Origin: Pisaster brevispinus
Taxonomy: Eukaryota; Echinodermata; Asteroidea; Forcipulatida; Asteriidae
Assembly: GCA_023634235.1 (NCBI GenBank)
Contig: JAMKCF010000003.1
Location: forward strand, 6,934,458 to 6,998,457
Direction: 5' to 3'
DNA: 64,000 bases
Of this stretch, positions 11,520 through 22,739 are shown one piece after another. The notes beneath the pieces were generated by a model. The model was not told where the DNA came from. It was given only the letters and a program-made list of their open reading frames with translations, and searched no databases. The number at the start of each line of letters is the position of its first letter. The first letter of the stretch is position 1. Both the position numbers and the translations under genes were made by a program.

Positions 11520-11765
11520 ACTTTATTTGGTTTACATCTAATTGTTACAAGCCATGTAAAACATGTCAACAATACGCTTAACAATTAATTGACAAACGGC
11601 GCCCCATAAGAAACAAGATGTTTCTTGAGGTCTGATATGAGCGTCTTTTCTACAGGGTATGATCTGTGGAACAGGTACGTTTTCTTGCAGTGCAGGGTGG
11701 CAACTATTGGAGGGAAGGTTCTGGTGGGTGTCAATGGGTTTGCTGTATACATCCGTAACAACAAA
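11520..11765 (-). pseudogene. Penelope-like element fragment (RT region)
   Basis: Read on the minus strand from about 11762, an open frame gives TDVYSKPIDTHQNL, then SNSCHP and further diverged residues. The pattern T-D-[VL]-Y-x-K-P-T-D-T-H-Q-[YN]-L...SCHP is a hallmark of the Penelope-like RT family. The fragment is about 80 codons, with nothing recognisable on either side. It lies inside leader unit 1 between conserved blocks, so it was probably part of an insertion there. Confidence 0.65.
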
Positions 11766-12766
11766 TATAATTTATATATTAAATACTAGTATATAAAATA
11801 ATACAATAATTAAAAATACAATCACCATTGCTTATACGTGAAAATATTAACACATACGAATCCATGGCAAGAAAAACACCTTTTAAATTTTTTTAACCTC
11901 TATCTTCATGTTGGCTTCAATGGCGGATGAAAGCTAATTGAATTTATTTTTACCAAAAGGCAATTATGTCCCCGGTACTACCCTGAATAACAATTATGTT
12001 CCTCCACAACTTGGTACTCACAGTACATGCGAGAGTAGATTGGTCGTTAAATAAACGATCCAAAACGTACTATGATTAAAAATTGCCTCATACTGAGAAA
12101 ACGCTATTGAATTCTTAGGTGCCTTTGTTTCATAATGACACCCCTCATATTAATAAAATGAATTGTATTTATTGTAATTCTGCAGCTGGTTATTATTTCA
12201 TGTACACTGACAATGAAAGGTGCGCCAGTGGCTATTGTGTTATTGAGGACAAGATTAGCTCGCTTTGGGTTTATTTATGACTTCAGTAAATGTGCAGAGC
12301 GTCATCTTATTTTACGGAAACGTGGGCGGACGACTGCCTTGTTCCATGAATCGGTGTAAGATCTAGCTGCGCCATATTCCCCTCAGCGTTGCACGATCGT
12401 TCGACACGCTGTACAAAGGACGAGGTTGGGGACTGAGTGTGAATTTCAAACATAGCCTATGCCGTTCATTGATTGGTTAAGTTTCTATGGCCTTGATTGG
12501 CTGGCGTAAACTTGGGGCGCGGTAGTGCCGTTCGATGCCGTGGATGGTTTGGGTACGCGAGCGCGACTAGACCGCATTATAGCAGATTACTGGCAGGGAA
12601 GGAAACCGCGTTCGTTTTCGCTCTAAACAGGTCAACGTTTTTGCCAGAATGTTTCAGTTCTAGAGGTAGAGGTCTGTTGTTACTCTGTGCGCCGTTTATT
12701 CAGGAAATGTTCTTTGGAGAATAGGCGTGACTTACAAGTGTTTGGGAAGCCGAATCAAAGTGGACC

Positions 12767-12812
12767 ATGTACAACATGATGTTGGTTAGCTTCATTACCG
12801 CCGTGGGTTTCG
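12767..12812 (+). CDS. leader exon, copy 1 (signal-peptide-like first exon)
   Basis: ATG at 12767 opens 15 codons reading MYNMMLVSFITAVGF. One extra nt follows, then GTAAGT at 12813-12818, so the intron is phase 1. The segment VSFITAVGF is hydrophobic, as expected for the start of a secretory signal peptide that could finish in exon 2. The paralogous exon at 33164 has the same length, phase and VSFI-AVG core, and the surrounding non-coding sequence is alignable, which argues for duplication of a real first exon. The first five codons differ most (YNMML against HGTQW). No downstream exon was recognised in the next 8 kb, which is filled by repeats. The mature protein is therefore unknown. Confidence 0.55.
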
Positions 12813-12829
12813 GTAAGTCACCTTATTCT

Positions 12830-14320
12830 AAGTTTTCCTTTAGTTTGAATAGTTTTGGTTAAAACCTTCTGTGCTCGGGAAGTTTATATTTGCTGGAAGT
12901 TTATTTCAATTCATATGCATTGATAAATATCGTTCAACACTGCCATCATGATTGCGATGACGATACAGGGGAAAAGATGGCAACTTTAAAATTGTACCTA
13001 TATTTAGGAAGGTCTAAAACCTCAAAACAACCGTTTTTCACTTCATTATAAAATTTCAAAGCGTTCCTAATTTGGAATTTGAAAGGCAAAATAGAAGCCT
13101 TCATTGTGGATAAGTATATTTTACTGACACCAATTTAAAATACCACCTCAATATCTTCACCCTTTACAGAAGTTCATAACGCGATTTTTTGTGTGTGTTT
13201 AGATGTTTGAAGTTTACATGATGTTTGCTCAATAGTAACTTTGAACGATACATAGTAACGTATTACGGTAGTTTCAAGGTCTTCATTGGTGGCTCAATTC
13301 TATAACGAATTTAAAAAGCTTAGGTAAGCTGTCCTTGGCTTGCAGGTCTCAGTTTCAACGAACTTAGTCGGTATTTTAAAGAAATCAACAGTTTTACATA
13401 CGTTTTGCACAACGTTTTAATTCACGCTTTGTGAATTGTCAACACTGTGCCCAGTACCCACAATCTAGGCGGTATTCAGGCGTATTCCAACCGTATGTAC
13501 AAGCTATGGCAACACTAAAAGCATATTAGGATAAGAATTGTGCTATAACACGCCTGCCAATTTATGCTTAATGTGTAGTAATGATTTGAGGGATAAACGT
13601 ACAGGCTTGTGTAATAGTTGTAAACATGAAATACCATTTTTATGGCAAGCGTGCTAAGTTTTCTGGGCGACCGCACACATGCATGGCATGTGATGGCAAG
13701 CGTGGCAGGATTTAAGGGTCAAGTATACCACGAGTTTTATGGCAAGTGTGCCTGGATTTATGGGTCAAGTGTACCAGGGTGCAAGCGTCCCAAACCGTGG
13801 AGGTCTGAAAAACTGTTTTTTAGCTCATGTCTATAACTCCACCCTACCAAAATGCAAAATTATTTCATAAAACCTTTTATACCACTACAAAGTATCATTA
13901 TTGGCCTTACTTGAGAAAAAAAATATATTGCTATAAATTTTACCCTTATGCTTTTTTTGCATCAAGCGTTAAAGCATGTTTTTAGAACTTGCAAAATCGA
14001 CATTTTTACCCTATTTTTGGCCCTGAAAATTTCAATTTGCCAGGGGTATCAGAAAAATTTCCTTTCGGTTGTGATTAGGGCCAACATTGGTCTTTCCATA
14101 TCTGGTGAGAAAAACTTGGGCAATTGTATCCTGTTGTGACAATACTGCCTCAAAAACTTTTTTTCCAAAAATGGGAAAAATGCATTTTGAAGTCTCTCAG
14201 TTTGAACCAGTATCATTAAAAAAGAACACTTTAATCAATCAGGCACCTTTTCCTGAGCGTTCTGTAGGCTTGTTGAATACCCCACATTGATGAACAACTT
14301 TTGATGACTCAAATCTCAGG
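12830..14320. other. intron-like or intergenic stretch with two small repeats
   Basis: 13041-13195 resembles 55433-55655 and 62230-62470 (TTCATTATAAAA, TTACTGACACCA, AAAATA.CACCTCAATATCTTCA), so it is a fragment of the block that carries the CR1-like LINE tail. 13640-13790 holds about three degenerate copies of a 47-bp unit starting TTATGGCAAGCGTG with GGGTCAAGTATACCA. The rest is AT-rich without recognised content. Confidence 0.6.
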
Positions 14321-14323
14321 GAA

Positions 14324-15466
14324 TGTTCAAACTTTTCCTAGCCTGTGTTTTAGCTGTTGATTAATGGCTAACAAACGAGCAAATAAGAGCATCAATTTGC
14401 TCTTTGCTTTTTTTTACAGTTAGAGTTGAACTCTATATCAGTATCAACACAGGTGATACTTCTTCTGATGAATCACAGGTGATACTTTATATATCATTCT
14501 GAAAAAAGTTTTTTTCTGACAAAAGTTTTTGCTTTAACGAAACTGGTTAGCACATCGGTTTGTTTTTCTCACACATTACGCTTGCCTCCAGATTCATGTA
14601 CGCCTTGTAACTGAAATGAGAAAATGTTACAGTGTTGAGTATGATCAAATAATCAATGCAGCATCCACACCATGATCACTGTACTTTTTTTTAGCTCTTT
14701 CAATAGGATTGGATGATGGTTTGATGAGATTGTCTTCCTCTCCCCCTTAAATATAAAAACAAATGTCAACATCGAGGGATTGTCTTGAAACTCTCTCTAG
14801 CTCCAGATCACAACTGAAAAGTGGAAACATCTTAATGTCAAAAGGTGTCAGTGTGTTAAAAATTGTGACAACAAAACTTATACAATCAAATGTACACAAT
14901 TCTTTACTATGGGTGGTCAATCTGAAAGTATATTTCTAACATGTTTTGGATAAATTTACACAGTTTTGTTATGATTCACACCTGGAAGATATGCAGCTGT
15001 GCATCTAAAAGAAAGATGAAAACAATAAACATTAATAGTAGTACATTATAATGTTGAGGAATGCCTGTCCTCGCCTCCAGCAAAGTCTGAATCTGAATCT
15101 GAATCATAAAAGGTCTTCTTCTAGTTAAGTCCCCAACCCCAACTCAGATAGCCCCTTGCTTGATGCAGCACTAGCGGTAGTGTATCATTCATTCCTACTC
15201 GTGTTTAAATGTATGTAACAATTCAGAATCAGAATCATGGAACTTTGTTAAGCCAAATGACATGTATATCTGTCCTTCAGAAAAATCTTATTAAATTACT
15301 TAAAATCATATTGCTATCAATTATCAACAAATATAAAATCTAAATAGGTCAAGTGAATTGGAACAATATTTCTAGAAAAAAAAACAATAATGTAAACATT
15401 ATTCAAAACAATAGTGTGCAATGTAACAACAAAACAGTACAATAAACAAACACAATATCGGCCCGG
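14324..15466 (+). repeat. 1.1-kb dispersed repeat R2, copy A
   Basis: Collinear with 58141-59283 in the same orientation. Shared text begins at CTAGCCTGT.TTTTAGCTGTTG and ends at CAATAGTGTGCAATGTAACA. Copy B has an extra 28 bp or so near 58484-58512 that is missing here. It contains the unit TCTGAATC repeated in a row near 15085. No protein motif is present, so the nature of the repeat is unknown. Confidence 0.88.
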
Positions 15467-16311
15467 CAGGGATTAAAAAATAAGTTGAAAAAGTCTTCGA
15501 ACAAGTACTTCGGTGAGTGCCATTGAAAAAGACCCCCAAACAATTCAAGCAGACACGCCCTACTTGACAAAGATTATCCTGTCAAACAATGCCATGGAAT
15601 GTAGCTTATCTTCATCAGTAAATGTGGGGAATGAAACCCAAAACACAGTTGTCACGAATTAGATGCAGCACTAAGTTTATCAGCCACATAACCTTCATTT
15701 GAAACGAAGTAAATTATCATAACAAATTACATTTTATTTCAAAACTTACCAAAATATAATTGAGACAAATTGTTCGCCTTCTCAGGTGGTGTATGTGGGC
15801 ACTGTTAATATAAGATTGTCCTCTAAAGAGCCAAATTTATCAAATGTGTAACTGTAACCGAGGATTTTAAATGGCTGACGCACGAAACAAGTTCTACAAT
15901 CATGAATGTGTCGTCATCAAGCCATCAAAGCCACCTCTCGGTCTGGCTTAGTATTTTGACCAAAAACGAAGCCGAAGCCGGGCGTTTTGTATTTAGCTTC
16001 AAAATGGCTGGGGACTGAATCCAAAACCGAAGCTGAAGCCGGTCGTTTCGAAAAGGGTCGTTGTAACATTTACATAAACTGAGCACTAGTCTACTTGCAA
16101 CACTACCACTCAATATCCCGTAAATTTGACATTTGTAACGGCTGGTTAAGTGCATACGTTGCCCTTTGACCGTTTTTGTTGTCTTCTATCGTTTCTCGTT
16201 ATTTAAGTTACATTTTTGTATTTCGAAAAAATATAAACCACCTATACATAATTGTATATGATTCTACACCACTAAATTACGTTTACAGTAAACCGGTAAA
16301 GTGATCCCCTG
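15467..16311. other. non-coding stretch with a 65-bp tandem pair
   Basis: 15960-16060 contains two diverged copies of a unit including AACGAAGCCGAAGCCGG and CGTTT. Otherwise no supported feature. Confidence 0.5.
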
Positions 16312-17797
16312 CACCCTAAAAACGGATTGGTTGAAAAAACTACCAATGTAACTGGTTGACCCCGGATTGGTTATTTTTAACCAATTTATTGGTTAACCAG
16401 TGACCAATACGTTGGTTGTCCACCAACCAATCCTATTGGTTGAGCAGTAAACCTTTCCTCTTACCAACATATTGGTTAAAAGTGCCAATCACATTGGTTG
16501 AGCAATAAACCAATCACATTGGTTGAGCAATAAACCAATCACATTGGTTGAACAGTAAACCAATGCTCTTACCAATATATTGGTCAAAAGTGGCAAATAT
16601 CATTGGTTGCTTGGTAACCAATCACAATGGTTGAGCAATAAACCAATCCGTTTACCAATACATTGGTCAGTAGTGACCAATTTGATGGTTGCTCGGCAAC
16701 CAATCACATTGGTTGAACATTAAACCAATCCTTTAAATAATATATTGGTCAATAGTGGCCAATATGTTTTTTGCTTGGCAACCAATCAGATTGGTTGAAC
16801 AATAAACATTCATTTAACCAATACATTTGGCAATAATGACCAATGTTTTGGTTGCTTTATCAATGACATTGTTTGAACAACAAACCAATTCTTTAACCAA
16901 TTTAATTGTTCAATAATTACCATCATGATGGTTGTTTGGCACCCAATAAGACTAGTTGATCCATAAACCACTCCTTTAACCGATACATTGGTCAATAATG
17001 ACCAATACATATATGTTGGTTGCATGGCAACCAATCACAATCCACCAATCCTTAAACCAATACATCGGTCAAAAATGACCAATGTGATTGCTTGCTCAGC
17101 AACCAATCACATTGTTTCAGCAACTATAAACCATTCCATTCCAATACATTGGTCAATGATGACCAATTTGTTGGTTGCTCAGCAACCATTTACATTGGTT
17201 GAGTCATAAACCATTGCACAGGGCATTGAGTAGTGTGTTTTTATTTATACTTATTATAACAAATAAGTGGAAATCAGCTTTTTAAAGTTGTTTTGTATTT
17301 TTTTAAAGACATTTATCTATAAAACAATACAAACATGAACTTTATAATTACACGCTTTTATTTAAAACATGCTAATTAATATATTGACAGTTCCTGGACT
17401 TTATATATAATACATACCATCTAGGCAAAGGTATATACGTACGCATTGACTACCATTCGATTTAGCTAATGTGGTATTGTAGCTTAGCATACATGTAACT
17501 GTTCATTTAAATAGTCTTCTCAGTACTATTAATATTAAATATTTATTTCATGTAATTATCAGGCTGGGCATTGGTAATTCCAACCAAAACAGATTGGTTG
17601 TGAGTTAAGCGATATAGATTGGTTGAAAAGTTAACCAATATAGGGTGGTTGGAAAGTTAACCAATAGAGTGGTTGAAAAACAAACAATTTCGGATTGGTT
17701 ACTTTAACCAATATGTTGGTTGGACACATATCTACCAACCACATTGGTCGAATTTGACCAATACATTGGTTATTTCAACCAATCTGTTTTTAGGGTG
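16312..17797. mobile_element. foldback element with CACCCTAAAAAC ends and a CCAAT/ATTGG satellite interior
   Basis: The left end reads CACCCTAAAAACGGATTGGT and the right end is its inverse with one change (..ACCAATCTGTTTTTAGGGTG), with inverted-repeat similarity extending about 40 bp. The left interior (to 17215) is a tandem array with period near 82 bp, visible from ACCAATC at 16534, 16617, 16699 and 16781. Each unit contains ACCAAT and ATTGGT in opposition, so every unit can fold. The right interior (17570-17797) has the same vocabulary in another arrangement. The centre is AT-rich. A target duplication is not clear, with at most a TG on each side. No transposase is encoded, so it would have depended on another element. 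Confidence 0.82.
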
Positions 17798-18420
17798 TGG
17801 CTGCCACTTCCCAGGTTGTATCGTAAAGGCACGTCCGGATGGCGTTGGTTCAAATGCCGCTCTAGTCAATTTTCTTACTCCGACCTAAAATCTATAAATC
17901 ATACTTACCTTGTTTCCCTTGTGGTTTAGACAAACCTTAGCTCCACACAGCCAGCACTATAACGCTGTTGAGTATCGTTGGGGTGACTTTAGCTCAATGC
18001 GATGATGTCATTATCTGTTATCATGATGATACTGACAACAAAATAATGCCTTAGCAATAAATCAGTGAGAGCTTTTGGTGGCAGGTAAATTCTTCAAAAG
18101 ACACTTCATTCATTGTAGGTGAACAGAGTCAAATTAATAATATAATATCCATTAAAATATCAATTTGTTGCTACTGGTGCGAGGTAAATATGAAATACAC
18201 TGCATGTTGTCACAATCTAAAAAAAACATAATAAATACATAAATAAATTACAACAAATAACAAGAAGTGCTGAAAATCTGTGGGAAAAAACTGCCTCAAA
18301 GACATAACAAACACCCAAACACTACAACAACAATAACAACAACAGAACATGACGTGCACCATATTTCATCATTTTTGCAGGAATGTTACATTTCTAGAAC
18401 TATTTGATACATTTATGGTG
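17798..18420. other. non-coding stretch, nothing recognised
   Basis: Sits between the foldback element and repeat R1 copy B. No open frame with a recognisable motif and no partner elsewhere in the window. Confidence 0.45.
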
Positions 18421-19891
18421 TAACTATTTAATTGAGGCCACTTCCTGGACCCAGGGTGCTAGAAGGCGCATGCGCAGGTTCAATCGGATTCAATTGCACG
18501 GACTCGGAATCGCATTTACGAACTAGAACTTGGATGGCATCGATTTTAACGTAGACTGGAACTTTGTATCAAGTGTGCGAGGACAGTCTCCATTTTGGAA
18601 TTGGTTCCATGAAGTCAGATTTCGAATTGTGAAGGACAATCTCCAATTTGGAGTTTGATGAACTCGGGTTTAGGCTGAGAATATGCCAGTATACTCTTAC
18701 TGGGAATTGGACTCATGGTAAATAACCGGGGAAATCTCACTCAGACTCATTTATAAAGGACTCGAAATGAGACTAGAATGTACGGACTTTAAATGACTTT
18801 GTTCTGACTCAGACATAGATTTCAAAGAGTGATTCGGAATCAGACTCAATAAACATAGGATCTTACTGGTACTCATATTAACCAATGGACTAGGAATGAC
18901 TCCAAATGCAAGTACACAAACTCACCATAAACTCGAAACTGGACTCATGATTCAGAACTACCGTTTCAGATTCCACGGAACCTTAAGCACCCAATCTCGG
19001 ATTTCACAAACTCGGATTGGGAAATAAGTTGCGACTGCAGTCGGATACTGACCTGGATGACAAATGGACCCCGATTTCAATACAGAGTGTTAGCGGCCAG
19101 ATTCGATTATTGCGGACTCAATTCAATGCTTCAATCAATTACAGTTTGTTGAAGTTCGAATTTCAGAAAATACATATTTCTGATGCATTTTTTATAAAGA
19201 TGTAGTTAACATGAGTGCTTGTTGTCTGCCCATCAGCTCAACCAATACGTTGCTCCCGATTCTCTTTCTTAGCCTTTTACTTCACAATGCAAAATGTGTG
19301 TAATGAATCATTTTTGCTGCAAAACAGGGGGATCAACATTTGTATTTTGTAATCTGTCTGCATACAGAGCGGAATTTCCTTTCAGGAAAATCCAATGGGA
19401 TATTATACGCTGTAAACATATTCAAGTACAACCATGAAGGAAGGAACAAAACAGCAATCTCACAATATGCATGATTTCGTAAACTCGGAAAAAAAATCAC
19501 TCAAATTCAGTTCATCGCGTCCTTTTTAGGACTCCGTAGTTTATTTTAATAAAATAGATTCATCAAACCGTTGTTGTTTGGTGACTAATGAAGCACTTGA
19601 ATTATACCAATGATTATGTGATTTTACGTGATTTGACATGATTTTACGTGGTACCACAAAGGGAGGGTTTTTTTTTTTCAATTTTGGTTTTTAGCTAAAC
19701 AAAACAAACCAATTTCGATCCATGTTATCCTTGCGGCTTGATTTTATTATTATTTTTTTGTGGTATTATTATTTCTTTTCGTTGAAGCGTCCTGGTTGGA
19801 GTTCGATCCAGTCACAGCATTTAGTTGTAGCCTCGGGAGGGAACCGAACCCTAAGGAGAACGGCATTATACGGTGGTTTATGCCGTTAAAC
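18421..19891 (+). repeat. 1.45-kb dispersed repeat R1, copy B
   Basis: Second copy of the sequence at 1-1446, in direct orientation about 18.4 kb away. It carries small insertions relative to copy A (an extra GTTCTGACTC near 18800) and deletions near 19330. It ends abruptly just after TGCCGTTAAA, about 104 nt into the duplicated exon. Confidence 0.88.
19788..19891 (+). pseudogene. 5' fragment of the phase 1-1 candidate exon
   Basis: The acceptor tract TTATTTCTTTTCGTTGAAG and the first 104 nt of the exon at 1346 are retained, and the frame is still open through EFDPVTAFSCSLG and NPKENGIIRWFMPLN. The sequence then departs from copy A and hits stops about 12 codons later, with no donor at the equivalent place. 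It is a truncated duplicate, not a usable exon. Confidence 0.6.
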
Positions 19892-20169
19892 GACAATCGT
19901 AAACTCTTGTCTGTTCTTAGATGCTGTTAAACTCGATTGCGACCCCAAGTACCATTGAATTATGAATATATTTAGGCTATTCTTCATGAATATTCATATT
20001 TGAACTGTTAACTTTATAAAGTAATGTACCAACAAAAACTCGTTAGTTTGTTATGTTGCCATTAATTAATAGTTATCACTCAATTTTGAATTAAAAGAAC
20101 AAATTAAGTCCGAGCTTGTACTATGGCTAACTGCCAATGAATACATAGGCCCTATCCAGTGTTACTGGA

Positions 20170-20510
20170 AGTATTTAAAGGCGTACTATACCTTCATTTT
20201 TTGGAATAGTTCGATAGTTTTAATCCTAGCTTCATGAACATTGATTTATACAATAAAACTACCCTTTTTAAAGTGGTAGCGTTTTTGAAATATCGCCAAA
20301 AATCTGGAGCGGTTATGTCTACGCAGGATGAATAATCCGTCATTAGAATGCACAATCTGAGAAACGTATCTGACAGTAACGTTTCTTAGATTAAAAAGTG
20401 TCGGGGATAAATTTGATTTCTTTTCCATTACCACATTTCTTCCAGGTAAACTGATTCTCAACATGCTAAGAGTGGTTACCAAACGAACACATTCTCTAAA
20501 CATGCTGCGT
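20170..20510. mobile_element. possible foldback MITE with an internal hairpin
   Basis: Starts near AAAGGCGTACTATACCTTCA, a style of MITE terminus common in echinoderm-like genomes. The interior has a clear inverted repeat, AATCTGAGAAACGT against ACGTTTCTTAGATT, at about 20353-20394. I could not find the matching right terminus, so this may be half an element. Confidence 0.45.
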
Positions 20511-21528
20511 TGAGTAAAATGAAAGTAACAATCATATTAATAATAATTTTGCCGGTAATAACTGGTGATTAAAAAAAAAATCAGTAATTGGAAACACGAG
20601 TAATTTTTGTGAAAGATAAAGTATTTAAAATAAATACTTAATTACAGTTAAACATTTGCATGCGTATCGCTTTAGGAATTTCGGATCTTTTGGGGCAAAA
20701 AGGGGACAACCGCCTCCCCCCACCTTAAGCAAGCAGACAAACAAACAAACAAACAAACACCCCAACAACACAACCTACAAAAAAGGCCTATTTCACTTCC
20801 ATGCATCTGTACTAGTTTAAGTGAGTTTTTTGTTATGTTTTAGTTGAAACCGTGATTCATTTTCATTTGAGGCGTATGAATTGATTATATTCAATTAAAT
20901 GTGTATAAAGTCGTTCTTTTTAGCCATACAAAATTGCCAATCAATTAAGTACAGGCGCAGAAGGTTTCTGCGAAACATTACCATGATTTTGAAATGCTGT
21001 TCGAGTGGATTATTGAGTTGAATGACAATTTTTTTCCATGGTACTCGACGATAATTTGAATGACTGTTTGACCTGGATTTAGATAGTATTAATGTGTATT
21101 GATTTGAAAATGATTAAACGGCTCTTACGATAAGAAGCAGGAAAAAGAAAGAACGACTTTTTTGTATATAAGCTAAGATGTAATATTCTGACATAACCAT
21201 CTACAAACAATTCAATTGTGACAAATAGGTCACATCCACAATCCACATGTAAATCCATATCCACATCCACACCACGTCATTTAGGCACTCTGTTGAGAGG
21301 GCGTGTCCGAATTGGCGACTACAGCTACGGCTGCAGCTGTAGCTAAGGGTGTTGCTAAGCGTAAGTCATGCTTCAAAGCACGTTGACGTCGAGTCAGCCG
21401 TAGCCGTAGAAACAGCCGCAGTTTCGACACGACGGCCTAATAATACAAAAAATGACGCAGAATTTGTTAAAAACAAAATTGAATGTTTGTTTTCAGTTGA
21501 AAATGGCCGGAAAAAATCTATAAAAATG
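20511..21528. other. non-coding stretch with (CAAA)n and a CAGCTGTAG palindrome
   Basis: 20730-20760 is a short CAAA microsatellite. 21319-21344 holds the near-palindrome CTACAGCTACGGCTGCAGCT followed by GTAG. The 127-codon frame starting at 21349 runs into conserved non-coding leader-unit sequence and is not considered a gene. Confidence 0.5.
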
Positions 21529-21622
21529 ATGGCAACAAATTTACATGACCCTGACTGGGGAACGAATGGATCCAGGACAAGTTGCCTTGTCACTCTGTTT
21601 GTACAAAGAAAGCTCCCGACGT
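21529..21622 (+). repeat. leader-exon unit, copy 2, 5' end
   Basis: ATGGCAACAAATTTACATGA, then CCTGACTGGG and TTGTCACTCTGTTTGTACAA, match 31971-32052 closely. The match breaks after AAGCTCCC, where copy 3 continues directly with the GACCGAAAATTGCTCTTGA block found here only at about 23820. The 2.2 kb in between, including a Penelope-like element, is therefore an insertion. Confidence 0.8.
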
Positions 21623-21739
21623 CAGCTAATTGCATATTCATGACTTTGAAGTCGGCAGGGCGCCCTAACTTTCACTTTATTAAAACGGCGGCTTTCGGGC
21701 GGGACGTATTTTATACAATATTTTTACTTTGAATGTGTT

Positions 21740-22700
21740 CGTTCGATAGTCATTTCCAAACATATTATTTTGACGGATTATTTTTTTGGTAAGCCCCATC
21801 AGGTAAATTCACAAATTGATGTTAAGGATAAGGTACTCTATGTAAGAGCAATATGCGATGTTTATAAGAAGGCGATATTTGCAATCAACATGGTATGACT
21901 TGCACGTATTTTGAAAACGTAGCGTTTTACACATGGGCTAGTTAAACAACTATATCGCTTTCACAAAGAGTGATGGCCGCGACTTGTTTTTGTTTGTCCC
22001 TCTTTTACTACGCAAAATTGATTCCATCCATTTGCTCAAACTATTTGTATGTGATTTTGTTTTTCTTTCCTTTTATGAAAATATTGTTTTAATGTGACTG
22101 CATCATTGTTTTTGTTCGCAAGAACAAACCGAAAACGTTCTCGAATTGAAGAGCCAGCCGGATCCGTTATTATGTTCAAGTCATCTTGATGTTAACGGAT
22201 AGCCTAGCTCATGTGCCACAGCCATGTTTGTCAATGGCTTAAATTGTGACTTTTTTGTTTTCAAGAATTTGTTGTCAACACCTTCTGATGACCTTAATAA
22301 ATAAAGAATAGTAACACAATGGTAACTTTAAACACATTGTTTAACTGCTATTAACTGCTGCGTTATCAATATTAAATCAAGGAGTTGTTCATAATTTAAT
22401 TCTTCTTCTGTTGACCCAATACGTCGCTCGTACCACGAACTGAACTAACTGAATAAAATCACACATTTTTGCAAATATATTTTTTACCAAATTATTAACA
22501 TACTCTTGTTTGTGTTAACATTTTCAGCAAGTTTCAGTACCTGATACGTAACAGTTTCGTAATTAAACTAATTAGTAAAAACGACGTATCACTAGATTTA
22601 CCATGTTTGTCTTTCCACAAAGTGACCTATCAAGATACGCCAATGTAACCCATACTTCCACAGGAATGTTTTTAAAATTGTTCTCTCAATATTCCTAGCT
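21740..22700. other. non-coding part of the insertion in leader unit 2
   Basis: AT-rich, no family motif recognised. It may include the 5' region of the Penelope-like element that follows. Confidence 0.4.
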
Positions 22701-22739
22701 TTCTATGACATAACTCATGGCACTCCCTACTAACACAAA

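Larger units (their letters stand above)
10930..12830 (+). repeat. leader-exon unit, copy 1, promoter-proximal segment with insertion
   Basis: 10930-11090 aligns with 24400-24545 and 32570-32730 (GAGGATTGGAATG, a GGGATTGG.. to GTGCGC block, then ATGACAATTTACCCG). 12470-12830 aligns with 24720-25060 and 32907-33240 (GATTGG motifs, CTGG..GGGAAGGAA, GGCGTGACTTAC, then the leader exon). The interval between the two parts has no match in copies 2 and 3 and contains a Penelope-like fragment, so it is probably inserted. Two ATTGG (inverted CCAAT) sites at about 12468-12502 may be promoter elements. I see no clear TATA box. Confidence 0.72.

Noticed and set aside
16312..17797. Promoter with many CCAAT boxes
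   Set aside because: Inverted termini and an 82-bp period show a foldback/satellite element. Any regulatory role would be secondary.
21349..21732. 127-codon + strand frame
   Set aside because: Its second half is conserved leader-unit sequence that lacks an open frame in the other copies. No domain is recognisable.
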